Shown: positions 1-12,569 of the stretch, piece after piece
How positions within the stretch are numbered: the stretch's first letter is position 1
Layout of the letters: every line of letters begins with the position of its first letter
Assembly (NCBI RefSeq): GCF_963678635.1
Contig: NC_087066.1
Coordinates: 3,784,485 to 3,848,484, forward strand
DNA: 64,000 nt
Reading direction: 5' to 3'
Origin: Symsagittifera roscoffensis
Lineage: Eukaryota > Xenacoelomorpha > Acoela > Convolutidae
Notes under the pieces: generated by a model
Database searches by the model: none
Seen by the model: the letters and a program-made list of their open reading frames with translations, nothing else
What the model was told of the DNA's origin: nothing
Translations under genes and position numbers: made by a program

Positions 1-2526
1 ACAGTTCGCACTCAAACTGAGCAGAGCCTGCCTATCCGAATTGAGAATCAGAAAGATCATCCTGTCACACTGAAAAGGTGTGTACTAGGTTATTCAGTAA
101 CTGATATTCAGAGATACGAGGATAAATATTTGCTATCCTCGATTGTGATGTGTTCACAACGAGAATTTTAAACAAACATTCGGATTTCAATAGCTGTTTC
201 ATGCTGAACACTGTTTTCAATACTACACAGGAAAGCGATACCCAATAATCCGGTCCATGTCTACATTATGTAGATCTCACAAAAAGGTCCAAATTCGAAT
301 CGAATATGCCCATTGCCCATGCAATCTCTGCAGATAGCGCAATGAAAAAAGGAATTGCTGAATCAATTTGCAAAAGGTACCCTGAGTTACGACAGTTTTG
401 TAACTCAATACCTGCCAACATTAACGATATTCTCATCTTCACTGAACCAAAATCTAAACAAATCATGAAGACTTCATTGCCCAACAGAGGTACTTTCAGA
501 AACCCACTCACGAAAATATATTCAACACCTTGTCCGAAATCAAAGATCATGCTATAGCAAATAACATTCGATCTATCGCAATGCCCAAAATCGCTTGTGG
601 CTTAGATAAAATGATTTGGGAAGGTTTTCAAAATCATTGTCAATTTATTCCAACATTCTGGAATTACTATATTTGTCTATGCTTCGGGACAAGAAAACAA
701 GGAAATGCCTGCCCTTGAAGTGTTTGATACAGAAAATGTACCAGAAAAATTTGAACAAATTGGTTCAGATATAGTCAAAGTATGCAAAAATGAAAATGAA
801 ATAGCAACCGACTTTTCACATGATGCAATGAACCTTTGCAGACCTCCCTTGAAAGAACATTTTTAAAAATACCGAAATAAGGAACATAAGGATCGGCTGA
901 TTGCCTTTCTAGTCAACGAAACGTTTACCCAATACTCCTCAAATGATAAGACAATAGTAGTAACTTAGAAAAAAATGAAAATGCTATTGAATACTTATCT
1001 GACTTCCGTTTCGCAAGAAGTGATATATCGGATGATGAGCTTGCAGACCTAATTCAGATGCTGATAGAGGATCAGGGCGTATAAACTCATCACAAATATG
1101 ATATTGGAAAAACAAAGCATAAAATCCATATACAACTCAAAAAAGACGCAATGTTCAAAAAGCAACGACCTAGTAAAGGCTCAGTTCATCTAAAGATAAG
1201 TTGGACAAATTGATGGATTAACTAATCCAAGCAGACATAGTCAGAGAACTAAATGAAAAAGAAATTATGAACTCGTGATTTGAAAATCCAGTCATCATCC
1301 TTCCAAAAAAAGACTACGTTAAGATGGTTTTGGAAGCTAGATATCTAAACTCAATCACAGATACTAGCAATTGTAGTTGGCCATTAAAACCACTACAAGT
1401 TCTCATGAGCAGAATAAGTGGATCATACTTCACAAGTAGCGATCTTTCATGTACCTATCATCAAGTTCCTCTAATAGATGAGGCCCAGAAATTAACAAGC
1501 TTTTAGGACGAGGTAGACAATAAACTAATGAGATGCGCTTTCGAGCCCCTCATTGAAGAAAAAAAGCCATCAAGGACATAGACGATACTCTTTTACAGAG
1601 TCAAAATAAAAATTAAATGTTTGATATAATTCGAGAATATCATTCTCTGTTACGCTCATCACTGATATAAAAAAAATCAACTTGTACGCAAAACTATTCC
1701 GAGTGATACAATTTTCATCATAGACAATGGTGAGCAAATTTGTTATTCTGTGCTCCACAAAGATGATAACAGCATATTTCCGAACGGTTGCTGTCCAATC
1801 ATTGCTCAAGTGCAAGGCGGAAAAAAAAGAAATTAATCATTATAAGTGACATTGTAGACTTCAGTATTGAAGATGTTCCAGACTATTTTGAAAAATCCTG
1901 TAGTGCGATTCAGATTATATTAGATTTCTTCCGATTTGGCTAACAAATCAACCAAACCAAACGACCGTCTATCCCAGATATAAATGATGAAGGCGTTTAT
2001 GAGGAAATACCAGATGAAGTATCCTTTGATGATCCTTTAGAAAATTCAGAATGGCTTGACTTATATGAGGGCAATGTCGAGAACAACCTCATCAATGGTT
2101 TGGTTAAAGCAAAAACTAATTTGGAAACTAAAACATGAAACCTGAATTGAATTGAACCTTTTTGTTTGAAGAGAATAAGTCTAACTCTCTTGAACTGATA
2201 GCTAAAGTGACTGACTTTTCAAAAGAAGCAAATTTAGATGTTCAAACAATTATGCAAGAGCGAGGTAACGAAACTGTAGTTTTCGATATCGACATCAAGA
2301 ATTGCATGAAGCAAAACAAAAAGCCAGAAAGAAAAAAAAACTTATCTTGAAGAAAAAGGATTAAAAGCGTATATCAGGCAATTCGAATTAGTATTCATTG
2401 AAGACCAACATGATCTTCTATGTTTTAATGAATACAATGATGACTACACTAAGGGTCCAAAAATTTGCTTGCCCATCTCCCTAGTGTTAGATTGCTTTGA
2501 ACTAGCTCATAAACATCCTTTTAGCC
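1..2526 (+). pseudogene. Decayed pol remnant (protease tail to integrase finger)
   Basis: This collinear but degenerate copy matches the element's pol from about 27660 onward. In order it holds the protease tail, the macro domain (about 240-690), the RT palm with its first catalytic-Asp region (1324-1506), a short piece around the RT Asp-Asp motif (about 1570-1650), then the RNase H-integrase linker and the start of the integrase HHCC finger (about 2500). Two deletions are visible: a short one near 1520, and one of about 730 bp near 1655 that removes the RT thumb and RNase H. Many stops and frameshifts make it inactive. It is useful as an outgroup: near 120-215 it keeps one continuous frame where the younger element is shifted. 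It ends abruptly at about 2526 against minus-strand 3'UTR sequence. Confidence 0.85.
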
Positions 2527-3049
2527 TTTTTTTGGAGAGAAAAACTTATATATTTTTCCAATTTGCCCAGCTAATCAAGCGAGGTACTTTTTAATCCAGC
2601 GAAGTTTTTTTCATTCAACCGGTGATCTTTGTTCAATAAGTTTATTGTCGGTAGCAGATATTGCAGTTTTGGTAGATCTATTTTCGAGTCAAGCTTAGTG
2701 AACATAAATGCAATTGTTACATTTTGATAAATCTAATACAATTTACACATGCATATCAATCAAATCATAAATTCGAAAAAATCTAAATTGGTTAATTTTT
2801 TATAGTTTGTTCCATTTCATTGTTTTGGTTCTTTTGACGTTCTTCTTAAAGATGCTTTTTCATCTTGAAGATTATTAGAACAAATGGGTAATTGTATATT
2901 TAATTGGGAAGGACTGGTTTTTTAAAAGGGTTTTTTTAATTGTTTTTTGTATTTTTATCAACAATCAACAGTGTTGAAAAGACAAAACGTTCTATACGAT
3001 TTCATAATAGTTTTGCTACGTAGCTGTAATAAGATTATAGGAAAAATAT
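2527..3049 (-). repeat. 3'UTR module of retroelement
   Basis: Matches in reverse orientation the element's region between ORF4 and the 3' LTR (43732-44246). It begins with the GGAGAGAAAAA end that lies next to the polypurine tract and runs to the ORF4 stop. No coding capacity. Its left edge is the junction with the plus-strand pol remnant. Confidence 0.7.
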
Positions 3050-3655
3050 TTACAATTTGTCTTCCAACCGGGCTACAAATTGGTGGATTTTCACTTTCAA
3101 AAGATGTAATAGTTTTCTAAGTTCCCTGACCTGGTGGATCTCATCAATGTACCTTCGTTGGATCTGTTTGGTATATTCATCCAACTGAAGGGTTTGTATT
3201 TTTGCAGTTAAATAGTTGGCGGAAACATACAATTTTTGGTGATCAAGGAGAGAATTTGTTATAGAGTACACTTTTCGTATTGAATGATAAGCATCCAATT
3301 TGAAGCGATTTATTAGGGGATTCACCGCATAGTTTAAATCCATGTCAAACTCTGGGTTGGTATTTGAATTAAAATGGCGTTATTTGTCTAATTGAATATG
3401 CAATTTGCAACTCACTTCAGAAGAATGTAATGGCTGTCTCCTAACTGTCATTATTGGTGTGGAATATTGTACCGGCGGCTAGGGTCTTCGTAAGGTCTAC
3501 CTATTTGGTTTCGTTCCTCAATGCGAGACTTAGAAGGGTCAAAGCATTAGAAGGGTCCATGGTGTCAAAGCGTCCGTCGGTATATCCTAGAACAAGTAGT
3601 TTAACAATTAGACTGGGTTAGTATTATGGTCTCAGTTTTGATTTCTTCAATCAAA
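3050..3655 (-). pseudogene. ORF4 remnant, C-terminal coiled-coil part open
   Basis: The minus-strand frame 3343-3050 is open for 97 residues and covers the conserved C-terminus of ORF4 (DLNYA..., YLTAK) and the following charged coiled-coil segment, ending at the family's usual stop. Here the reading frame runs through the position where the intact element has a stop (43582), which supports a longer ancestral ORF4. The Pro/Thr-rich middle is mostly deleted (about 3450-3600) and the frame is broken upstream. Confidence 0.7.
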
Positions 3656-5280
3656 ACTTGTTAGTTAAGTTTGAGGGTACACGCGATACTGGCTGATATT
3701 CTCAGCTTCCTTTAAAAGAGGTGCTTGTAATTTATGATCAATTTTGTCTAGTTTTTCATTTTGTTCATCCTGAAAGAAAATCGAGGTCACTATAGAAGTG
3801 AAAGTTATTGTATATGAGGCGTCAAGCAATACTTTGCCGAAATGTAGTGAGAGCTGTCTGATTTTGTGAAAAAGCAGGGCTTTTTTTATAAATACTAGAC
3901 AATTTAGTATAAATTTCACAGAAAGGCGAACACTATTCCAAATTTTTCTTAACAAAATTGTTTTTCCCCGAAAATACGCGTGTGTTCGTTTTTTTCCAAA
4001 AATCAGGACAAATGAGATAGTTTAAATATATAATTTGACTAGAGCCCAGTAGGTCCTAGAAAAGCATTTTATAGCATTAAGAATGGATTTAAATTCTTTT
4101 CGCATTGGTCCTTTTATATCTGAATTATCAGAACTCATATTCCAAACATTTTTGTCTTTGTGCATAAAAAAATGGAAGCAACTTGACTGGATGCTAAAGC
4201 ATGCTTAATTTGCTGAGCTATCATTGTTGGTCTTAAGAGATATGCTCCTGTAACGCTTGATTTTTGGGGTCTTAATTCAATCCAGGACTTGTCATCATCA
4301 ATATCTAGTGGGAAAAGTTTTAAATGCTTATCGGAACAAACTTTTAAATCTGCCGATTGAAAAGTTTGTCGAGTAAATGGATCGACACAGCCAATTTATT
4401 CCTCGTACATTATCGGATTGAGATTATAGCTTTGATTCATCAGTTGTAAAGGTGAAGAGAATTTCGGACAATGACAGAGCCAGGTAACATTGCCATTGGT
4501 CTCCAAGAACATAGAACAAGTCTGCGTTACAATGTAGCCAGCCAAACGTGGGCTCCCAAATCACAACACCAAATAATTCAAGGTTGAGGACCGTTCCAGC
4601 TAGCATTGATTATGTAAAACGGCCAATTCAGCCATTCATGTATAAGCTATAGAAAAGAATATAGTCCAATTTGGTACCCGTATGAATTTCATAGTCAATT
4701 TGACACGTTAAAAATTTAAGTGGTGGCCAAATATGTTTTGCTAAGAGAAAACTAGAATCATATGAATAGTTAACGTTTCTGGGGTTGGTTTAACTTCGAT
4801 TCCAGTATCCATATTGACTCCTACAGTATTTGCGAGAAAAAGGGACTCAGATAAATTGGATGTGCTATTCTGAGGTGACCACAAAGAGTTTGCGGTTTAC
4901 TCATCAACTGCAGCATAAATTTTGAGTGAGCGTTGTTTGAGTAGAGTGAAAAGATGGGATAGAAAAGTCTTTGATTACACAGTGTGATTCTTCGTTTCGA
5001 GTTATGTGAGCGGGGAACCTGTGTAAAACAGTGAAAAAAGAGTTCTTCCCAAGTATAAGCAAGGCATCTAAGGATGATGTTTTACATCCGCTAGAAGACA
5101 TTGGAAACAGGGCAAAGAAATGTTAGCTAAATTTTGAGTGTTCCATTGTTGAGGTTAACAGTTAAAATTTCGTTTTGCATGTAAGTTTTAAAACTGGCAA
5201 CTTGATCCATGAAAAGCCGGTACATTCATGATGAGTTTTGGCGCCAACTTTGCCAGCATGGTATTACCTTAGTTTTAATG
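3610..5280 (-). pseudogene. env-like glycoprotein remnant
   Basis: Reverse-strand match to the element's env from the C-terminal tail (open frame 3955-3665, with the membrane segment and second hydrophobic stretch) back to the region around element 41225. Frame is lost repeatedly. The 5' part of env is absent: at about 5280 the sequence passes directly into the 3' end of a full LTR. Confidence 0.75.
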
Positions 5281-5282
5281 TG

Positions 5283-5898
5283 AACGCCGGACAAAACTCT
5301 TGCTAGTAATTTAGGGTCATTTCTACTTTCTATCTTAGAAAATAAATTTATGATTAGCTAGAAAATTTTCCATTAGAAAAGAAGTTTGTATGAATTTACT
5401 GCAAGTTGCCGTTAGACTCAATATTTATTTTAAGGTTTGGATTCTGAGATATTTTGACGGAGAATAATTAGTATTTTTTGAAAAGAAGGGTTGAGGGGGT
5501 TGAAGAGAGAATTGTTATTTTGTTAGAAATTGTTAGCATGAGTTTCAGTAGTTTTTAACGTCTTTTTGTGCTCAATTAGGAAATCTCCCCTTTTGTCGTA
5601 GCAATTAAGAAAATATATTTTAACTTCGTATTCTCTCTTGATTGATTTTTGTGCTTTCGCATTTCCCAAGAAAGTTCATTCGTTCATTCATGTTTTGCGA
5701 GAGGAGTCGTTATTATTTGTATTCAACGAGAACACTCGTTTTACTTTCCCATGCTTAAAACGTTATACGAGTTATTCCAATTGCTTTTCCATTCCTTTTG
5801 CAAAGGGAAATAAACATACTTATTTTGTGGTTGCGGCGGCATCAAGCTTTGTGAGCACAATAAAATGCATGTTTCTGTTTCAATCTGAAATCAGAACA
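5283..5898 (-). repeat. Full-length LTR copy, reverse orientation
   Basis: Reverse complement of the element's LTR, from its 3' part (GGACAAAAC...CTTGCTAG, then the reverse of the TTTCTAAGATAGAAA block) to its TGTTCTGATTT 5' end at 5898, with the PPT-like purine block (reverse of GGAGGATGAATG) just beyond. It keeps the 5' U3 that most array LTRs have lost. A 117-codon ORF on the opposite strand (5638-5991) reads through U3. Confidence 0.8.
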
Positions 5899-6640
5899 CA
5901 TTCATCCTCCCATTTGGAGAGAAAAAAAACTAAAGCTAGTTTTCTAGTTTACCCTGCTAATCGAGCGAAGCTATTTTCGTTCAAGCAGTGATCTTTGTTC
6001 AAATAAGTTATTATCGGTAGCAGATGTTGTAGTTATTGTAGACCTGTTTTTGAGTCAGACTTAATCAATATAAATACAACGGTTACTTTATAAACCAAAT
6101 TAAAATCTATACAACCAATCCATCAATTTATTAATTCAAATACATCAAATTGTTTTGTTCTTTCGAAAGTTTGAATTTAAGTTCAATATTATTAATCTTT
6201 GGACTTCTTTTTCTTGAAGTTGTTTTTCTGTTCTGAAGTAGATGAGTGGGTGTCTGTAAACGTAATTGGGGAGGACTGGTTCAGATAAAAGTGTGTATTT
6301 TTTATTTTCCGTCAATTATTAAAAGTCAGAATAGCTGAAAAGACAAATAATTAGCTATACTACATAGCAATATTAACTCGGTAGGATAAATTTTTATAAT
6401 GTTCCCTCCAACCGGGCTATAATATGGTAGTTTTTGTTTTTAAATTGTTGATTTGTTTTTTTTGAGCTCCCGGATTTGATGGGTTTCATGTATGTGGCTA
6501 CGTTGGATTTGCTCAGTGTATTCATCCAACTGGGGAGTTTGCATTTTTGCAGTTTAACATTTTGCGGTAACATTTTGTGGTACAGTGAAGGATCGTGGTG
6601 AGGCCTGTGTTGTAGTAGGTGCCGTAGTAGTGGAAGTAAT
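5899..6640 (-). repeat. 3'UTR module plus ORF4 3' fragment
   Basis: 3'UTR sequence to about 6395, then the coiled-coil end of ORF4, then a deletion fusing it to a piece of the Thr-rich middle of ORF4 (the GGTGCCGTAGTAGTGG stretch near 6620). The fusion point and the next junction, into an LTR 3' end, recur unchanged in many other units. Confidence 0.7.
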
Positions 6641-6945
6641 ATAGGGTCCTTTCTATTTTCTATCTTAGAAAGTATATCTATAATTCGCTGAGAAATATTT
6701 CATTATAAAAGAAGTTAGCATGAGTTTATTGCAAATTGCCTTTCGACTCATTATTTATTTTAAGGATGAAATTAGAGGTGCTTCTACTGAGAATGGATAG
6801 ACTTTTATAGAGAAGAGTTGGGGTGGTTGAAGCGAGTGGTGTTGGTATTTTATGAGGATGTGTTTGAAAGAATTTTAGCAGTTTTTAGCTTCTATTATAC
6901 TCAAATTGGAAATCTCCCAATTTGTAGTATCAAATGAGAAGTAAT
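6640..6945 (-). repeat. LTR copy lacking 5' U3, reverse orientation
   Basis: Begins at the recurrent junction GAAGTAATATAGGGTCC, covers the LTR transcribed part and the TATA region (reverse of GGGAGATTTCC...TATA), and stops at the GAAGTTACTAG-like block, where U3 is cut and 3'UTR follows directly (GTTTACCCTGCTAATCAAGC). Confidence 0.7.
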
Positions 6946-7415
6946 TAGTTTACCCTGCTAATCAAGCGAGGTAAAAATTAATCAACCGAAGCTATTTTTG
7001 TTCATTTTCATGAAGTTTGTTCAATTGGTTTTATTGTCGGTAGCAGAAGTTTTTCTAGACTTAATCTGAGTCAGGCTTGAATGAATATAAAAACAACGGT
7101 TACATTTATAGATCAAACAAAAATTTCAACAAACAAATGACCAAATTATAAATTTGAGTAAATTAAAATTGTTTTTTTCTCAAAAACTTGAAATTAAGTT
7201 CATTATTATCATTCCTTTGATATCTTTTTTCTTGAAGTTTCCTTTTCGTCCTGATTTGTACTAAGTGGGTGTCCGTATGGGTAATTGGAGAGGACTGATT
7301 CATATAAAAAGATGTATTTTTAATTAAAAATTAAACTTTGTTGAAAAGACAAAATTAGTAGCTATACTACATAGCTATGTAAAATGAAAGGATAAGTTTT
7401 TGTAATTTTATAATT
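6946..7415 (-). repeat. 3'UTR module
   Basis: Reverse-strand 3'UTR with the usual landmarks (TCGGTAGCAGA, ACAACGGTTACA, GGAGGACTGATTCATATAAAA). No coding capacity seen. Confidence 0.65.
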
Positions 7416-8215
7416 TTGCTTCTTCTGTTTTAAAATTTTGAATTTGCATTTTTAGCTCCCAGACTTGATGGATTTCATGTAAATGGCTACGTTAGATTTG
7501 CTCAGTGTGCTCACTCAACTGGGGGTTTGTAATGTTGCAGTTAGATATTTTGCGGGGAGATACCAGAGAAGAAAATTAGTTAGATATTTTGATACCAGAG
7601 AAGGAAATTAGTTTTTGAGTACATTTTCTTAATGGAATGGTAGGCTTCTAGTTTGAAGCGAGTGATTAACGAACTCAAAGCATAATTGAGATCCATATCG
7701 AAGCCAGGATTAGTGTTGGAATTTATATGCCGTTCTCGATCTAACTGAATATGCAACTGGGTATTTAATTCAGTGGGGTGTAAGGGCTGTCGCCCAATGG
7801 TCATAGGATCTTGAGAAACTGATACCGGCGTATTTGCCGTTAGTATCTTTTATGGTTTTACTATCTAGGTTCGTTTCTCAATTCGAAAATTTGTGGGAAC
7901 CAGGGCTAATTTGAAATTAGGAGGTTAAACTTTTAGGGGTGGTGGCTGTGGTGCTGTAGCTATTGAGACAGCTGAAGTTGTTTGAGGTCATGGTACAATG
8001 AAGGATTGTGTTGAGGCCGGCGTTGCAGTAGGGACCGTTGTAGTGGAAGAAGTTGGTGGCTGAGTCGGTGTTGAAAGCTGCGATTCCAGTGGATCGGTTG
8101 GTGGTACTAGGTAGAGAAGATCGTCAAAACTTCTCAAGTCGTCGTCAAGTGTTGAGTCGAAATTTGGTGAATCCACTGTTATTTCCTTGAAAAGTAGGCA
8201 ATTTTGTTAGACTGG
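7416..8215 (-). pseudogene. ORF4 copy with Pro/Thr-rich middle
   Basis: Minus-strand pieces are open at 7804-7580 (C-terminal block with DLNYA and the RFKLEAYH motif) and 8176-7988 (acidic N-terminal block, then a Thr/Pro/Ser linker). The two parts lie in different frames. Order and spacing match the element's ORF4 at 42973-43731, so this is a full-length but frameshifted copy. Confidence 0.7.
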
Positions 8216-8506
8216 GTTTGTTGGGTGATCCAAGTTTCGTTTTCGTCTATCAAATCATGTTAATTGGATGTGAGGATACATGCGATCATGGTTGATCTAA
8301 TCAACTTCCTCTAAAGGAGGTGCTTGTATTTTTTGTTCACCTTATTCTTCTAATTTTTCAGTTAGCTCATCTTCAGTTAAAATTGAGGTAAGTATAGAAG
8401 TGAAAACTATGTTATACGAGGCGGCAATTAATACTTTGCCACAATGTAGTGAGCGGCCGGTAATTTTGTGAATATGCAAGGTTTTTATTATGAATACTAG
8501 ACTTGT
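8190..8506 (-). pseudogene. env C-terminal fragment
   Basis: Matches the cytoplasmic tail and membrane-proximal end of env in reverse orientation. At about 8506 it jumps back into ORF4 sequence resembling the unit at 3390, showing a rearrangement between array units. Confidence 0.6.
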
Positions 8507-8985
8507 CTAATTGAATATGCAATTTGCAACTCACTTCAGAAGAAGGTAATGGCTGTCTCCTAACTGTCTTTATTGGTGTGGAATATGGTACCGGCGTATA
8601 CGGTCTTTGTAGGGTCTACCTACTTGGTTTCGTTCTTCAATGCGAGAATTAGAAGAAACCGGGGTTGCTTTAAAATTATTAGGGAAAACTTTCAGAGCTG
8701 GTGGCTTCAATTTTGGAGCTATAGAGACAGCTGAAGTTGTGTTGAATGGTGGTAAGGTGAAGAATCGTTTTGCGGCCGGTGTTGTAGCAGGGGCCGTAGC
8801 AGGAACGGCAGCGGAAATGTGTTTGTTGTTGTTATTGAGTTGGCGTTGGTGGTTGAGAGTCCAGCGGATTGATTGGTGGAAGAAGGGAGAGAAGATCCTC
8901 AAAGCCACGCAAGTCAACGTCAAGAGTGGAGTCGATAGTTGGTGTCAAAGCATCTGTCGGTATATCCTAGAACAAGTAGTTTAAC
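8507..8985 (-). pseudogene. Second ORF4 fragment
   Basis: ORF4 N-terminal and middle part. A minus-strand frame at 8923-8570 is open, but only part of it lies in the ORF4 frame. Alanine-rich expansions in the middle (near 8780-8820, GCAGGGGCCGTAGCAGG) differ from other copies. Confidence 0.55.
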
Positions 8986-9993
8986 AATTAGACTGGGTTG
9001 GTACTATGGTCTCAGTTTTGATTTCTTCAATCAAAACTTGTTAGTTGAGTTTGAGGGTACATGCGATACTGGCTGATATTGTCAGCTTCCTATAAAAGAG
9101 GTGCTTGTAATTTATGATCAATTTTGTCTATCTTTTCATTTTGTTCATCCTGAAAGAAAATCGAGGTCACTATAGAAGTGAAAGTTATTATATATGAGGC
9201 GTCAAGCAATACTTTGCCGAAATGTAGTGAGAGCTGTCTGATTTTGTGAAAACGCAGGGCTTTTTTTTATAAAGGCTAGACAATACTTCAAGGTTGAGGA
9301 CCGTTCTAGCTAGCATTGATTATGTAAAACGGCCAATACAGCCATTCATGTATGAGCTATTGGAAAGACTATATTCCAATTAGGTACCCGTATGAGCTTC
9401 ATAGTCAATTTGACACGTTAAAAAGTTAAGTGATGGCCAAATATGTTTTGCTAAGAGAAAAGTAGAATCTGGTTAGCCGGCATATGAATAGTTAACGTTT
9501 CTGGGGTTGGTTTAACTTGGATTCCAGTATCCATATTGACTCCCACTTTATTTGCGAGAAAAAGGTAATCAGATAAAGTTGGATGTACTATTCTGAGGTG
9601 ACCACAAAGAGTTTGCGGTTTATTCATCACCTGCAGCATAACTTTTTGAGTGGTGGAAGCTTTGTTTGAATAGAGTGAAAAAATGGGCTAGAAAAGTCTT
9701 TGATTACACGTTATGATTGTTCATTTCGAATTATGTGAGCCGGGTAAAACAGTGAAAAAAGAGTTCTTCCCAAGTATGAGCAAGGCATCTAAGGATGATG
9801 TTTTACATCCGCTAGAAGACACTGGAAACAGGGCAAAGAAATGTTAGCTAAATGTTGGGTTTTCCCTTGTTGAGGTTAACAGTTAAAATTACGTTTTGCT
9901 TGTAAGTTTTAAAATTGGCAACTTGATCCATGAAAAGCCGTTACATTCATGATGAGTTTTGGCGCCAACTTTGCCAGCATGGTATTACCTGAG
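8986..9993 (-). pseudogene. env remnant with internal deletion
   Basis: The env C-terminal tail runs to about 9280, then the sequence jumps to the middle of env (9283-9993), ending at the same env point as the unit at 5280. A 62-codon minus-strand window (9639-9451) is open and matches the element's env around 41600-41790. Confidence 0.65.
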
Positions 9994-9994
9994 C

Positions 9995-10617
9995 ATTAAT
10001 GTGAATGCCGGACAAAACGCTTGCTAGTAATATAGAGTCATTTCTACTTTCTATCTTAGAAATTAAATTTATAATTCGCTAGAAATTTTTCTATTAGAAA
10101 AGAAGTTTGTATGAATTTACTGCAAGTTGCCGTTAGACTCAAAATTTGTTTTAAGGGTTGAGTTCTGAGATAATTTGATGGAGACTAGTTAGTATTTTTA
10201 AAGAGAAGGGTTGAGGGGGTTGAAGAGAGAATTATTTTTTTGTTAGAAAATGTTAGCATAAATTTCAGTAGTTTTTAACTTCTTTTTGTGCTCAATTGGG
10301 AAATCTCCCCTTTTGTCGTAGCAAATAAGAAAATATTTTTTAACTTCGTAATCTCTCGTGATTGATATTCGTGCTTTCGCATTTCACAAGAAGTATCGTC
10401 TATCATTCATAGTTTGCGAGAGGAATCGTTATTATTTGTATTCAACGAGAATACTCGTTTTATTTTCCCATGCTTAAAACGGTATACGAGTTTTTCCAAT
10501 TGCTTTGCCATTCCTTTTGCAAAGGGAAGTAAACATACTTATTTTGTGGTGGCGGCGGCGTCAGGCTTTGTGAGCACAATAAAAATTATGTCTCTGTTTC
10601 AATCTGAAGTCACAACA
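9995..10617 (-). repeat. Full-length LTR copy, reverse orientation
   Basis: Very similar to the LTR at 5283-5898 and in the same neighbourhood: env on the low-coordinate side, 3'UTR on the other. The opposite strand carries an 87-codon ORF (10414-10677). The distance from the previous full LTR is about 4.71 kb. Confidence 0.8.
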
Positions 10618-11350
10618 TATTCATCCTCCCATTTGGAGAGAAAAAAACTAAAGCTAGTTCTTAGTTTACCCTGCTAATCAAGCAAAGCTATTTTCGTTCA
10701 ACCATTGATCTTCGTTCAATTAAGTTATTATCGGTAGCAGATGTTGTAGTTATTGTAGACCTATTTTTGAGTCAGACTTAATTAATATAAATACAACTGT
10801 TACATTATAAACCAAATTAAAATCTATACAACCAATCGATCAAATTATAAGTTCAAATTCATCAAATTGTTCTGTTCTTTCAAAAGTTTGAATTTAGGTT
10901 CAATATTATTAATCTTTGGACTTCTTTTTCTTGAAGTTGCTTTTCCGTTCTGAAGTACATGAGCGGGTGTCTGTAAACGTAATTGGGGAGGACTGGTTCA
11001 TATAAAAGGGTGTATTTTTTATTTTTTCTGTTTTATTAAAAATCAGAACAGCTGAAAAGACAAATAATTAGGTATACTACATATCTCTATTAACATGGTA
11101 GGATAAATTTTTATTTTTTCCCTCCAACCGTGCTATAAAATGGTGCTTTTGTTTTTAAATTGTTGAGTTGTTTTTTTTTTGAGCTCCCGGATTTGATGGG
11201 TTTCATCTATTTGACTACGTTGGGTTTGCTCAGTGTATTCATCTAACTAGCGGGTTTGCATTTTTGTAGTTGAATATTTTGCGGTACCATTTTGTGGTAC
11301 AGTGAAGGATCGTGGTGAGGCCTGTGTTGTAGTAGGTGCCGTAGTAGTGG
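10618..11350 (-). repeat. 3'UTR module plus ORF4 3' fragment
   Basis: Same composition and junctions as 5899-6640: 3'UTR, coiled-coil end of ORF4 (from about 11106), internal deletion, Thr-rich piece. Confidence 0.65.
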
Positions 11351-12112
11351 AAGTAATATAGGGTCCTTTCTATTTTCTATCTTAGAAAGTATATCTATAA
11401 TTCGCTGAGAAATATTTCATTATAAAAGAAGTTAGCATGAGTTTATTGCAAGTTGCCTTTCGACTCATTATTTTTTTTAAGGATGAGATTAGAGGTGCTT
11501 CTACTGAGAATGGATAGACTTTTATAGAGAAGGGTTGGGGTGGTTGAAAAGATTGGTGTTGGTATTTTGTGAGGATGTGTTTGAATGAATTCCAATAGTT
11601 TTTAGCTTCTATCATACTCAAATGGGAAATCTCCCAATTTGTCGTATCAAATGAGAAGTTACTATTTTACCCTGCTAATCAAGCGAGGTAAAAATTAATG
11701 GACCGAAGCTATTTTTGTTCAATTTCATGAAGTTTGTTCAATTGGTTTTTTTCGGTAGCAGATGTTATTGTAGACCTACTTTGAGTCATGCTTGAATGAA
11801 TATAAATACAACGGTTACACTTATAGATCAAATAAATATTCACACAACCAAGTGATCAAATTATAAATTTAAATAAATCAAAATTTTTTTTTTTTCTCAA
11901 AAACTTGAAGTTAAGTTCTTTATTATCATTCCTTAGATATCTTTTTTTGAAGTTTCCTTTTCGACCTGAATTGTATTAAGTGGGTGTTCGTATGCGTAAT
12001 TGAGGAGGACTGATTCATATAAAAAAAAAGTGTATTTTTTAAAATTAAAAATCAAAGTTTGTTGAAAAGACAAAAATTGTAGCTATACTACATAGCTATA
12101 TAAAATGAAAGG
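11350..12112 (-). repeat. LTR copy lacking 5' U3, plus 3'UTR
   Basis: LTR part to about 11660 with the recurrent GAAGTAATATAGGGTCC start, then 3'UTR. The 3'UTR breaks off near 12112 and is joined to env sequence, with a short local repeat of AAAGTTGGATGTA at the joint. Confidence 0.65.
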
Positions 12113-12568
12113 ATAAAGTTGGATGTAATATTCTATCAGATAAAGTTGGATGTACTATTCTGAGGTGACCACAAAGAGTTTGCGGTTTATTCATCACCTG
12201 CAGCATAACTTTTTGAGTGAGCTTTGTTTGAATAGAGTGAAAAAATGGGCTAGAAAGGTCTTTGATTACACGTTATGATTCTTCATTTCGAATTATGTGA
12301 GCCGGGAACCTGTGTAAAACAGTGAAAAAAGAGTTCTTCCCAAGTATGAGCAAGGCATCTAAGGATGATGTTTTACATCCGCTAGAAGACACTGGAAACA
12401 GGGCAAAGAAATGTTAGCTAAATGTTGAGTTTTCCCTTGTTGAGGTTAACAGTTAAAATTACGTTTTGCATGTAAGTTTTAAAATTGGCAACTTGATCCA
12501 TGAAAAGCCGTTACATTCATGATGAGTTTTGGCGCCAACTTTGCCAGCATGGTATTACCTGAGCATTA
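12113..12568 (-). pseudogene. env middle fragment
   Basis: About 450 bp of env in reverse orientation, nearly identical to 9560-9993, which suggests it is a recent duplicate of that unit. It ends at the same LTR junction. Confidence 0.65.
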
Positions 12569-12569
12569 A

